DNA of 7,408 bases from CAYMUB01 sp964393545 (GCA_964393545.1 CAYMUB010000046.1:1-7408); one strand, 5' to 3'. Shown: positions 1-6,190, counted from the first letter of the stretch. The notes: a model not told the origin generated them from the sequence alone. Numbers and translations: made by a program.

Positions 1-389
1 AGCTTAGTTTTTATTTCTTCAGTAAATGACTGGGCTTGCCTCCCATAAGCATTACGGTCTATCTCTATATCCATAAGTTCTAGTGTTTTTTGGCCTTCCC
101 CTTTATTTTGGATAGTTTTTGCCAGCATGATTGCTCCGGCACAAGTTCCAAAAATGCTCTTAATTTTTTTCATTTGTTCAAACATGCCTTCTCTTGAGCA
201 AAGTTTATAAAGTGTGGTGCTTTCACCTCCAGGGATGATTAATGCGTCCAGATTATTGAGTGCTTCTTTTGTACGAACAGGTAAAATATTTATCTGGAGT
301 TTGAGATTGTTAGCAGCTTTTTTTGTAGCATTTATGTGTTCAGAAACATCACCATGGAAAGCAAGTACACCTATATTAAGATATTTCAT
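1..389 (-). CDS. pdxT: PdxT, glutaminase subunit of PLP synthase (C-terminus cut off by window edge)
   Basis: Class I glutamine amidotransferase that releases ammonia from glutamine and passes it to PdxS for pyridoxal 5'-phosphate synthesis in the cytoplasm. The 129 visible residues carry the family marks in order: GVLAFHGDVSEH near residues 7-18 (usually GVLALQGxxxEH), IIPGGESTT at 51-59, GTCAGA at 81-86 with the nucleophile Cys83, and RNAYGRQ at 112-118. The His and Glu of the catalytic triad lie in the C-terminal third (family length about 190), beyond the left edge, so integrity cannot be judged. The start is the ATG at 389, which gives the expected distance to the first motif; no Shine-Dalgarno site precedes it. 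The partner gene pdxS is on the same strand upstream but is separated by an opposite-strand gene, so pdxT probably needs its own promoter in the 390-518 gap. Family assignment is very safe. Confidence 0.96.
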   Translation of the reverse strand, partial: MKYLNIGVLAFHGDVSEHINATKKAANNLKLQINILPVRTKEALNNLDALIIPGGESTTLYKLCSREGMFEQMKKIKSIFGTCAGAIMLAKTIQNKGEGQKTLELMDIEIDRNAYGRQAQSFTEEIKTK

Positions 390-518
390 AGAGTCATAAC
401 TTGCACTAAACTAGTTAAAATGATTTTATAATTACTGTTTAGAGCTCTTGTATATTACCATCAGATATGAAATTGCGCCAACAACCGCAATCCTAGACAA
501 GCAGCATATTAGAATGTT
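390..518. other. Divergent intergenic region between pdxT and the 334-aa gene
   Basis: This 129-bp AT-rich gap separates two genes that point away from each other, so promoters for both should lie here. On the plus strand a TAGAAT at 510-515 is the best -10 candidate, but it has no good -35 partner at 16-18 bp. On the minus strand I see no convincing -10 at the expected distance from the pdxT ATG. No hairpin, operator-like repeat or small gene is evident. Confidence 0.4.
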
Positions 519-1523
519 ATGATCAGAACTCCAATTATGGCTAGAGAGATCAAAGAGGTTATAGCTTTCCATGAAGCATTAGTAGGGAAACAACCAGAAG
601 CAGACTCGAAATCTTTACAGGAACAAGCCTTAAGAACTCTCCGTAGTGCTGTTGATGCAGCTCAAATGATAGGTGCTCTTCTTCCAAGGTTACCTTCTCA
701 AGACAAACAATCTGAAGCTAAACTAGAGGTATCTATGGGAGAATCAGGTCTATTGAGTACTTCTCAGTTAGTTGAGAGAGAACATGAGGCATTAAAAGAT
801 TTTTTTGGAGAAGAAGTACCTATTGCACAACCTCCAGAACTTTTACTTAAAGCACAAGAGATTGCTATAGGAGAAGGGTTAGGTAGACTTGTTCCAATTT
901 ACTTTGTATTTGACACTAAACTATTTACTCTTGAGACCGATTATCCTGGATGGAATGTCAAACCTGAGGTATGGTTTTGGGATGAACGAGGACGAGGTGA
1001 AATTACACCTGATGTATTAATTGCTGGTGATTATTGGGGTTTAATTGATATAAGCCATAGACCAAATTATAGACATGGTAGGCAAATGTTTGCAGATGAT
1101 AATGGCTTAGGTTCAATACTAAAAGGGCTTAGAGAAGATGAAAGCATTATAGTTCCTCACCACTTGAGAAATGTTGTTCCTGACACTTCCCGTTTTGGTA
1201 TTTCTCCTAATGAACAGGATAAATCTGTCTTACCCTTATTGGCCACACGACTACGATTAACAAGCGAAGTTATAGCTGGGTTGATTGAAGTGACTCGGCC
1301 TACTGAAGAAGAGTTCAATTTCGCAGGCAATCTCCGATATCCTTATTTTGGTGAAGTAAATAGCTGGGAGTGGTTTCAAAATCTAGTCGGGGGCTTTCGC
1401 CGAGTCTTTGGCGGACACGTAGATCTTGGTGGCCTTGCATATGTTGACTACCGCTGGCCTGATTCTCACGCTGACTATGCTGCCTTTCGTCCTTTAGTAA
1501 GATTCTCCCCAAAGCTTGGATAA
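519..1523 (+). CDS. Unrecognised 334-aa soluble protein wedged between pdxT and pdxS
   Basis: I do not recognise a family of known function. The protein has no signal peptide or membrane segment. Residues about 8-115 look helical and charged, with a Gln/Ala-rich stretch near 34-55. Residues about 120-334 are rich in aromatic residues and glycine, including FVFDTKLF (129-136), VWFWDERGRG (151-160), RFGIS (225-229), EEFNFAGNLRYP (264-275), NSWEWF (281-286) and GGLAYVDYRW (304-313). This suggests a compact beta-rich domain conserved in an unstudied family. The first ATG is at 519, but a second at 537 (Met7) follows the TAGAAT at 510-515 at a more usual distance and could be the true start. The gene lies antisense between pdxS and pdxT and ends 10 bp from the pdxS stop. 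It is Arg-rich and Lys-poor (about 24 to 12), unlike the pth-IMPase genes. It is very probably a real gene, function unknown. Confidence 0.85.
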   Translation: MIRTPIMAREIKEVIAFHEALVGKQPEADSKSLQEQALRTLRSAVDAAQMIGALLPRLPSQDKQSEAKLEVSMGESGLLSTSQLVEREHEALKDFFGEEVPIAQPPELLLKAQEIAIGEGLGRLVPIYFVFDTKLFTLETDYPGWNVKPEVWFWDERGRGEITPDVLIAGDYWGLIDISHRPNYRHGRQMFADDNGLGSILKGLREDESIIVPHHLRNVVPDTSRFGISPNEQDKSVLPLLATRLRLTSEVIAGLIEVTRPTEEEFNFAGNLRYPYFGEVNSWEWFQNLVGGFRRVFGGHVDLGGLAYVDYRWPDSHADYAAFRPLVRFSPKLG

Positions 1524-1533
1524 TCTGGTAATA

Positions 1534-2424
1534 TTAGATACCCCGTGTTGAGAGTTTGTTTTCTAAGGTGGATATTTCCTGACCCTTCATAGCTTCACCT
1601 AAGTTTTCAGATGCTTGGGCAATTTTTTTCGGATCATTAAAATGGGCAACAGCATCAACAATTGCCTGGGCGCGTTTCTCTGGATTAGAGCTTTTGAAAA
1701 TACCTGATCCAACAAACACCCCATCAACTCCAAGCTGCATACAAAGAGCAGCATCAGCTGGTGTAGCAATACCTCCTGCTGCAAAGTTAACAACTGGCAG
1801 TCTACCAAGACTGGCAGTTTCTCTTATCAAATCATATGAAACCCGGTAGTCTTCAGCTATTTGACGCAGCTTTTTTATATTTTTAGCATCAAGAAGTTTT
1901 TTAATGTAAGCTACACCACTGTTAACAGCACGGATATGCTTAATTGCTTCAACAATATTACCGGTTCCTGCCTCACCTTTAGTTCTGATCATTGCAGCTC
2001 CTTCTGAAATCCTCCGCAGAGCCTCACCTAGATCGCGAGCTCCACAAACAAAGGGAATCTCAAATTTATGTTTATCAATATGAAATTGTTCATCTGCTGG
2101 AGTTAAAACTTCGCTTTCATCAATAAAATCTACACTGAGTACTTCTAAAACTTGAGCTTCAACAAAGTGGCCAATTCTGCATTTGGCCATGACAGGAATA
2201 GTTACTGATGATTGTATCTCTTTAATTTTCACAGGATCTGCCATCCTTGCCACTCCTCCATCTGCCCGAATATCAGCTGGCACCCGTTCCAACGCCATAA
2301 CCGCGACTGCTCCCACCTTTTCAGCTATTTTAGCCTGGTCCGCGTTTACCACATCCATAATTACTCCACCTTTGAGCATTTGGGCAAGACCTGATTTTAC
2401 TTGAAATGTTCCCTTATTTACCAT
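1534..2424 (-). CDS. pdxS: PdxS, PLP synthase lyase/synthase subunit
   Basis: Condenses ribose 5-phosphate, glyceraldehyde 3-phosphate and PdxT-derived ammonia into pyridoxal 5'-phosphate (the DXP-independent route). At 296 residues it matches the family's full length of about 290-300 and the (beta/alpha)8 sequence from end to end. Visible key residues are Asp24 in GGVIMDVV, the first catalytic lysine Lys81 in VMAKCRIGH, the second lysine Lys149 in IRTKGEAGTGN, and the phosphate-binding stretches ALERVPADIRADGGVARM (44-61) and the later NFAAGGIATPADAA and GVFVGSGIF segments. All are intact, so the enzyme should be active. The ATG at 2424 aligns with the usual N-terminus. Its partner pdxT would normally follow directly, but here a plus-strand gene intervenes; pdxH starts divergently 83 bp away. 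Identification is essentially certain. Confidence 0.98.
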   Translation of the reverse strand: MVNKGTFQVKSGLAQMLKGGVIMDVVNADQAKIAEKVGAVAVMALERVPADIRADGGVARMADPVKIKEIQSSVTIPVMAKCRIGHFVEAQVLEVLSVDFIDESEVLTPADEQFHIDKHKFEIPFVCGARDLGEALRRISEGAAMIRTKGEAGTGNIVEAIKHIRAVNSGVAYIKKLLDAKNIKKLRQIAEDYRVSYDLIRETASLGRLPVVNFAAGGIATPADAALCMQLGVDGVFVGSGIFKSSNPEKRAQAIVDAVAHFNDPKKIAQASENLGEAMKGQEISTLENKLSTRGI

Positions 2425-2438
2425 AATGATAGTTTAAT

Positions 2439-2466
2439 ATTCTATTTGCATATTATATACTGTAAC
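2439..2466 (-). promoter_or_regulatory. Possible pdxS promoter
   Basis: On the minus strand GTTACA (2466-2461), a 16-bp spacer and TAGAAT (2444-2439) form a moderate sigma-70-type promoter. The predicted transcription start is near 2432, giving a leader of about 8 nt before the pdxS ATG and no room for a Shine-Dalgarno site. A TATAAT also occurs at 2457-2452 but lacks a recognisable -35, so the exact start is uncertain. Confidence 0.4.
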
Positions 2467-2476
2467 CCTATTAGGT

Positions 2477-2485
2477 TGGTATAGA
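2477..2485 (+). promoter_or_regulatory. Possible extended -10 element for pdxH
   Basis: TGG followed by TATAGA forms an extended -10 (TGn-TATAGA) with no clear -35. It predicts a start near 2492 and a leader of about 16 nt to the pdxH ATG at 2508. No Shine-Dalgarno site is visible in that leader. It would share the 83-bp divergent region with the pdxS promoter. Confidence 0.35.
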
Positions 2486-2507
2486 TCATTTCATTCAAAA
2501 ATAACCC

Positions 2508-3176
2508 ATGGAACAAGATAAAGGTATAAGACTTAATCCCGACCAATTAAGAAAATTTAGAGTTGATTATACCTTAGATGAACTAATAGAAGGAACTGTT
2601 CACGCTAATCCATTTATACAATTTAGAAGGTGGTTTGACGAAGTAACTCAAGTGCAAACCGAACCAAATGCTATGGCTTTAGCAACAGCTACTCCAGATG
2701 GTGTACCATCAGTCAGGATTGTGCTTATGAAAGAATTTGATGTAAATGGGGTGGTATTTTTTACCAATTACGAGGGAAGAAAGGGTAGAGAGATAGCTGT
2801 TAACCCAAAAGCTGCTGCTGTTTTTTATTGGGATACTTTACAAAGACAAGTCAGAATTGAGGGAGGGATAACAAGGCTGCCAGAAGATGAGTCTGATGCA
2901 TATTATCAAAGTCGGCCCCGAGATGCCCAAATCGGTGCGTGGACATCGAGACAAAGCGAGGTCATTCCGGACCGCTCTTTTCTTGAGCAAAGAGTAGCAG
3001 AATTAGGAAGACAATTTGGTGAACAGCCAATACCAAGACCTCCCTTTTGGGGAGGATATCGGATTATCCCAGATTCTTTTGAATTCTGGCAAGGTAGGAA
3101 GAATCGTCTTCACGATCGTTTGGCTTATACTCACCAAGAAGATGGATCGTGGATTATACAACGATTATCCTCGTAA
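2508..3176 (+). CDS. pdxH: PdxH, pyridoxamine/pyridoxine 5'-phosphate oxidase
   Basis: FMN-dependent oxidase converting pyridoxine or pyridoxamine 5'-phosphate to PLP with oxygen, the last step of the DXP route or of salvage. At 222 residues it is full length. Family marks in order are NAMALATATPDGVPSVRIVLMK (starting near 54, FMN-binding Arg70), VFFTNYEGRKG (83-93), FYWDTLQRQVRIEG (106-119), YYQSRPRDAQIGAWTSRQS (132-150), PPFWGGYR (178-185) and the C-terminal FEFWQG with NRLHDR (199-204), whose Arg200 and His202 correspond to the substrate-binding pair Arg197/His199 of E. coli PdxH. It ends in a W...QRLSS tail like the usual DRLxP. The gene is divergent from pdxS and convergent with pth, 11 bp away. 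Because PdxST makes PLP directly, PdxH here most likely salvages PNP or PMP. It is strikingly Arg-rich (23 Arg to 6 Lys), which hints at a different origin from the pth operon. Confidence 0.97.
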   Translation: MEQDKGIRLNPDQLRKFRVDYTLDELIEGTVHANPFIQFRRWFDEVTQVQTEPNAMALATATPDGVPSVRIVLMKEFDVNGVVFFTNYEGRKGREIAVNPKAAAVFYWDTLQRQVRIEGGITRLPEDESDAYYQSRPRDAQIGAWTSRQSEVIPDRSFLEQRVAELGRQFGEQPIPRPPFWGGYRIIPDSFEFWQGRKNRLHDRLAYTHQEDGSWIIQRLSS

Positions 3177-3187
3177 TCCCTCTTTGT

Positions 3188-3763
3188 TTAATTAAACTGA
3201 TTTTGGGCTTGCTCTAAGCCTTTTTCCAAAAGTAAATCCATGGCTTTGATGGCTTGCTTAATCATATGCTTTAAATGTGATTTTTCAGAATGGGTAAATG
3301 GTTCTAACACAAATTTTTCAGCAGAAACATGGATGGCTTTTTTTTCAGCACTTTGGGTTTTTAAGTTCCCTATCCCCAAGCGTACCCTGATAAACTGATC
3401 TGTGCCTAATGAAGAAATAATTGATTCTACCCCATGATGCCCGGCAGCAGCTCCGCCAATCCTGACTTTAATTTTTCCTAAAGGCAAATCCAACTCATCA
3501 TGAATGATAATAATATTTTCCGGAGTTATTTTGTAAAAATTTGCTACTGCACTAACAGCCAGGCCAGATTTGTTCATAAAAGTTTGTGGTCTGACAAATA
3601 ATACCTCCCCTCTTTTGATTATTTCTGCTTTAAATTTACCCTCCAGTAACCACTGCTCATCCCCAGTTTCTTTTATAAATTTTTTTATTATCTCAAAACC
3701 TAAATTATGTCTGGTGCCTGCATATCTACTTTCAGGATTTCCTAAACCAACTAGTAATTTCAC
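3188..3763 (-). CDS. pth: Peptidyl-tRNA hydrolase (Pth1 family)
   Basis: Hydrolyses the ester bond of peptidyl-tRNAs dropped by stalled ribosomes, recycling tRNA; normally essential. The 191 residues match the family length. Visible are VGLGNP (5-10), TRHNLGFE with the catalytic His19 (17-24), RPQTFMNKSG with Asn64 (58-67), and HDELDLP with Asp89 (88-94). The usual GHNG signature reads GHHG (108-111), followed by VES instead of the usual basic residue, so the Asn equivalent to E. coli Asn114 is His here. The start is GTG at 3763, overlapping the TGA stop of the upstream phosphatase gene by 4 nt (GTGA). A GGAGG Shine-Dalgarno site (3778-3774) lies 10 nt upstream and settles the choice. It is last in the endoQ-IMPase-pth operon and converges on pdxH with 11 bp between stops; no terminator hairpin is visible. 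Confidence 0.96.
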   Translation of the reverse strand: MKLLVGLGNPESRYAGTRHNLGFEIIKKFIKETGDEQWLLEGKFKAEIIKRGEVLFVRPQTFMNKSGLAVSAVANFYKITPENIIIIHDELDLPLGKIKVRIGGAAAGHHGVESIISSLGTDQFIRVRLGIGNLKTQSAEKKAIHVSAEKFVLEPFTHSEKSHLKHMIKQAIKAMDLLLEKGLEQAQNQFN

Positions 3764-4539
3764 TTTTTTAGCGCCTCCAAGATTTGGTCATGGATCAAAC
3801 CATTTGATGCCACAATATCAACCTGTTTTTTATTCCAATCCGGTTCATCCCCTTTTAGATCAGTCACCTTCCCTCCTGCTTCTTTAACAATAATTGTACC
3901 TGCTAACACATCCCAGAGTCCGCCTATTTGAAGTTGGGCTTCTAAGATGCCCTGGGCTGTATAGGCTAATGCTAATGCCCCTGATCCTAGATTATAAATA
4001 TAACCTACCTTATTACAAAGAGGCATAACATAACTATTAAATTTTATCTGTCTATTTTTTTTATGTCCAAGATCCATAGAAACTACCGCACTTTCCAATT
4101 TATTCTTCTTGTTAACATTAATTTTTTTTTCGTTTAAAAATGCTCCCTTACTTTTCTCTCCAAAGTAGAGATCACCTGAGGATACATGATAAATTACGCC
4201 TAATATAGGTTCATTAACCTTTAGCAATCCAATTGATACAGTAAAGCTTGGTACCCTGGCTGCATAAGATATAGTACCGTCTAATGGATCAATTGCCCAA
4301 GTATAATCTGATCCTTTATCAATCTTGTTATTTTCCTCAGCAATTATATTATGTGTGGGAAAGTTTTTGGTAAGAATTTGGACAATTTTTTGTTCGGATT
4401 CTAAATCTGCCTGGGTAGCAAAATCACTCTTGTCTTTATTTTTAAACTTATACTGGTGTTTTTTCCCAAAATAGCTGGTAATAATCTCTCCTGCTTCCAG
4501 GGCTGCTTGTTTGGCAATTTTTAAAAAGTTATCTTCCAT
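3760..4539 (-). CDS. Inositol-monophosphatase-family phosphatase (SuhB/CysQ-like)
   Basis: Mg2+-dependent, Li+-sensitive phosphatase superfamily; members act on inositol phosphates, 3'-phosphoadenosine 5'-phosphate or sugar phosphates, and the exact substrate cannot be read here. The 259 residues include DFATQAD (39-45), the metal-binding Glu68-Glu69 of IIAEEN, the core signature WAIDPLDGT (81-89; Asp84, Asp87), and the second signature WDVLAGTIIVKEAGG (209-223; Asp210). All metal ligands are present. The usual NF-x-x-G-x-P after DGT is replaced by ISYAARVP (90-97), a possible specificity change. I prefer the ATG at 4539, 4 nt after the endoQ stop, because it gives the standard MEDNFLKIAKQAALEAGE start. 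A TTG at 4551, overlapping endoQ by 8 nt and preceded by AGG, would add four residues. Composition is extreme (about 31 Lys to 2 Arg). Second gene of the operon, overlapping pth by 4 nt. Confidence 0.93.
   Translation of the reverse strand: MEDNFLKIAKQAALEAGEIITSYFGKKHQYKFKNKDKSDFATQADLESEQKIVQILTKNFPTHNIIAEENNKIDKGSDYTWAIDPLDGTISYAARVPSFTVSIGLLKVNEPILGVIYHVSSGDLYFGEKSKGAFLNEKKINVNKKNKLESAVVSMDLGHKKNRQIKFNSYVMPLCNKVGYIYNLGSGALALAYTAQGILEAQLQIGGLWDVLAGTIIVKEAGGKVTDLKGDEPDWNKKQVDIVASNGLIHDQILEALKK
3774..3778 (-). promoter_or_regulatory. Shine-Dalgarno site deciding the pth GTG start
   Basis: GGAGG on the minus strand sits 10 nt before the GTG at 3763, inside the end of the upstream phosphatase gene. 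It is the only strong Shine-Dalgarno site seen in front of a gene in this window, and it serves an internal gene of the operon. Confidence 0.75.
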
Positions 4540-4543
4540 ATTA

Positions 4544-5851
4544 TTAATCAAATAAACCTAATTGAGGAATTTGAATCTCCTCTTCTATCCTTTTTTCTTC
4601 GTTTCCCCAAATTTTGACCACTCCATATACCCCATCATACCCTGGATCTATAACTAATTGCCCTTTTCTGTCCCTATCCACCCCTTCAGCTATTTTTGAT
4701 CCTGAAACTTTAGCAATCTCTGAAATATCTACCTTGCTTAAAATCTTCATTTCGCTACCTAAAACAGTAGTTAATTTATTGTATTCATTTAAAACCTTTT
4801 GGGTTGTTGGGGCAGTTCCAAAGCTTTCTGCCAAAACTGTTAAAAGTGGCACTAACATTTTATACCCAGCTCTGTTTGGAAAAGCTTTGCTTTTTATAAA
4901 CCCTTTTTCATTTTCAATTTTCAAATCTCTCATCGACCGCTCCGCGATCGCTTCTACCCGCTCCATCACTCCCACAGTTAAACCTCTTTTGCAAACAGGG
5001 CAGATTGTTCCTTTTTGTTTTGTATCTTCAGGAGTGTATCTGATATTACAATTCCTGTGTCCTGTGTAATGATATTTTCCTTCTTCAGGATAAAATTCTA
5101 TTGTGCCAGCAATTTTTTGGTTTTTTATAGCTTCAAACATCCCTGAATAACCCTGGCTTACATCTCCTGCAAAAACTGTTGATTCCCTACCTAAGTTTGG
5201 CAAAGAATGAGCATCAGAAAAAGAGAGAATAGAACGGTTATCTAATTCTTTAATTCTCCAATTCATAGCTGGATCAGAAGAAAGACCAGTTTCTATGCCA
5301 TAAACATACTCAGTTAAATCCTCAAAACAATCTTGTAAAGAATCATAACCAGATTGTGAACCAAATACCCCAAACCAAGGAGTCCAGCAATGGCTAGGCA
5401 CAAAAATGGCTTTATCTGAAGCTTGTAAAGCTATGCTTAATAGATCTTTGGAGGATATTCCTACAATTGGTCTTCCATCTGAACTTAAATTAGCTCTTCT
5501 GGAGAGTAGATCTTTTTGAAACCTTTCTGCAGATTGGAAATCAGGCATGAATACTAAATTATGTATTCTCCTCCCCTTACCTTTATGGGTATAAATTGAG
5601 GCAATCTCAACAGTTAAAACAAATTTTATCCCCTGACTACCCTGATCTCCCTGATAACTCAAAAATCCAGATCCATCTTCTTTTAATTGGCTCTTTAACT
5701 CTGTTAACCAGAGTGGGTGTAGAAAATCACCTGTGCCTAGAACATCTATCCCTTTTAATTTTGCCCAGTGGGTTAAATTTGGGATATTAAGTTGTGGCGA
5801 ACAAGCTCTGGAAAATCTGGAGTGAATATGCAAATCAGCAACATAAGCCAT
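4544..5851 (-). CDS. Endonuclease Q-like PHP-domain DNA repair nuclease
   Basis: Resembles EndoQ, which nicks DNA 5' of deaminated bases (uracil, hypoxanthine, xanthine) and abasic sites; known from Thermococcales and some bacteria. The 435 residues are close to the family length. The N-terminal PHP domain shows the metal ligands DLHIHS (6-11), GTGD (39-42), TVE (80-82), RRIHN with His97, PSHCWTPWFG (152-161, His154), ETGLSSDP (187-194) and SDAH (212-215). A zinc-finger-like insert follows: HRNC (265-268) and CPVC (284-287). The C-terminal part contains NRAGYKMLVPL (326-336) and PGYDGVYG (403-410), also typical. Bacterial homologues are sometimes labelled UvrD helicase, but no helicase motif is present. 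The ATG at 5851 gives the expected MAYVADLHIHS start. It leads the operon with the IMPase gene and pth, and its message is predicted leaderless. Family assignment rests on remembered motif order; activity is inferred. Confidence 0.88.
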   Translation of the reverse strand: MAYVADLHIHSRFSRACSPQLNIPNLTHWAKLKGIDVLGTGDFLHPLWLTELKSQLKEDGSGFLSYQGDQGSQGIKFVLTVEIASIYTHKGKGRRIHNLVFMPDFQSAERFQKDLLSRRANLSSDGRPIVGISSKDLLSIALQASDKAIFVPSHCWTPWFGVFGSQSGYDSLQDCFEDLTEYVYGIETGLSSDPAMNWRIKELDNRSILSFSDAHSLPNLGRESTVFAGDVSQGYSGMFEAIKNQKIAGTIEFYPEEGKYHYTGHRNCNIRYTPEDTKQKGTICPVCKRGLTVGVMERVEAIAERSMRDLKIENEKGFIKSKAFPNRAGYKMLVPLLTVLAESFGTAPTTQKVLNEYNKLTTVLGSEMKILSKVDISEIAKVSGSKIAEGVDRDRKGQLVIDPGYDGVYGVVKIWGNEEKRIEEEIQIPQLGLFD

Positions 5852-5857
5852 GGGCTG

Positions 5858-5866
5858 ATTCTATCA
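5858..5866 (-). promoter_or_regulatory. Extended -10 promoter of the endoQ operon, predicted leaderless
   Basis: On the minus strand TGA-TAGAAT (5866-5858) is an extended -10 whose last base lies 6 nt before the ATG at 5851. With the usual 7-nt spacing, transcription would begin at or next to the A of the start codon. No good -35 is present at 16-18 bp, as is common for extended -10 promoters, and no Shine-Dalgarno site fits. It lies just after the toxin remnant's stop. Confidence 0.55.
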
Positions 5867-5883
5867 TATTATTTTAACCTTAT

Positions 5884-5967
5884 TTAATCTTTTTTCGATA
5901 ATTTTTTTAAATTATTATCAAAGGTAAATAATTCCGCATCGAGTTTATGACTTAATTTATGTAGCCT
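5884..5967 (-). pseudogene. C-terminal remnant of a VapC-type PIN-domain toxin
   Basis: Directly after the antitoxin stop, in another frame, the minus strand reads RLHKLSHKLDAELFTFDNN followed by LKKLSKKD and a stop. This has the shape of the end of a PIN domain: an AL-x-LA-x-x-LDAEL-x-T-x-D helix-strand unit whose last Asp belongs to the acidic cluster, then a short K-rich tail. The rest of a usual 125-140 residue toxin, including its start and first three acidic residues, is missing, and only about 25 codons remain. An open frame of 62 codons starting at 6072 reads through here, but its front half is the antitoxin gene out of frame and not a real product. A deletion between the antitoxin end and the toxin end explains the structure best. 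Confidence 0.7.
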
Positions 5968-6190
5968 CTTGAGCCAGATAACCTTCAAAGCTTTCTCTAA
6001 TTTTTTTAAATGGAATTTTTTTCTCTGTTTTAAAAGAGCCTGCCAGGTCAAGTAAATCTTCAACAGGCTCAATAATTATCCTGCCTTGTTCTTTGGTAAT
6101 CATCACTTTCTTTTGGTCAATATTCAACTCTCTCCTGAGTTTAGCTGGAATACTAATTTGACCTTGTCTAGTCACAGTAGAAATATACAT
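5957..6190 (-). CDS. AbrB/MazE-fold antitoxin (VapB-like), orphaned
   Basis: Small DNA-binding antitoxin of the swapped-hairpin AbrB superfamily that would bind its own promoter and neutralise a partner toxin. The 77 residues show the N-terminal fold VTRQGQISIPAKLRRELNI (6-24), the strand pair VMITKEQGRIIIEPV (29-43), the hinge LLDLAGSFK (46-54) typical of VapB proteins, and a C-terminal toxin-binding helix (KKIRESFEGYLAQEA, 62-76) that appears complete. The ATG at 6190 fits the family start. No Shine-Dalgarno site is present, and the predicted transcript starts about 3 nt upstream. Only the tail of the toxin gene remains downstream, so the protein is probably an orphan that still regulates its own promoter or other sites. 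It lies 105 bp upstream of endoQ on the same strand. The fold is safe; the VapB subfamily is likely. Confidence 0.9.
   Translation of the reverse strand: MYISTVTRQGQISIPAKLRRELNIDQKKVMITKEQGRIIIEPVEDLLDLAGSFKTEKKIPFKKIRESFEGYLAQEAT

Noticed and set aside
214..399. 61-codon open frame on the plus strand opposite pdxT
   Set aside because: It lies antisense to the conserved PdxT motifs and has no supporting signal.
1528..1543. Possible terminator hairpin (GGTA...TACC) between the 334-aa gene and pdxS
   Set aside because: The stem is only 4 bp with an 8-nt loop and no T-tract, too weak to call.
3570..3887. 105-codon open frame on the plus strand across the pth/IMPase junction
   Set aside because: It is antisense to two conserved genes and has a low-complexity composition typical of a shadow frame.
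4614..5069. 151-codon open frame on the plus strand opposite endoQ
   Set aside because: It is fully antisense to a well-supported gene with conserved motifs, its translation resembles no family, and no promoter or ribosome-binding site precedes it.
4544..5851. UvrD helicase label for the PHP protein
   Set aside because: No Walker A or other helicase motif is present. The motifs are those of a PHP metal centre plus zinc finger, as in EndoQ.
5884..6072. 62-codon open frame on the minus strand overlapping the antitoxin gene
   Set aside because: Its first half is the antitoxin coding sequence out of frame, with no start signal. Only its last 25 or so codons are meaningful, as a toxin remnant.
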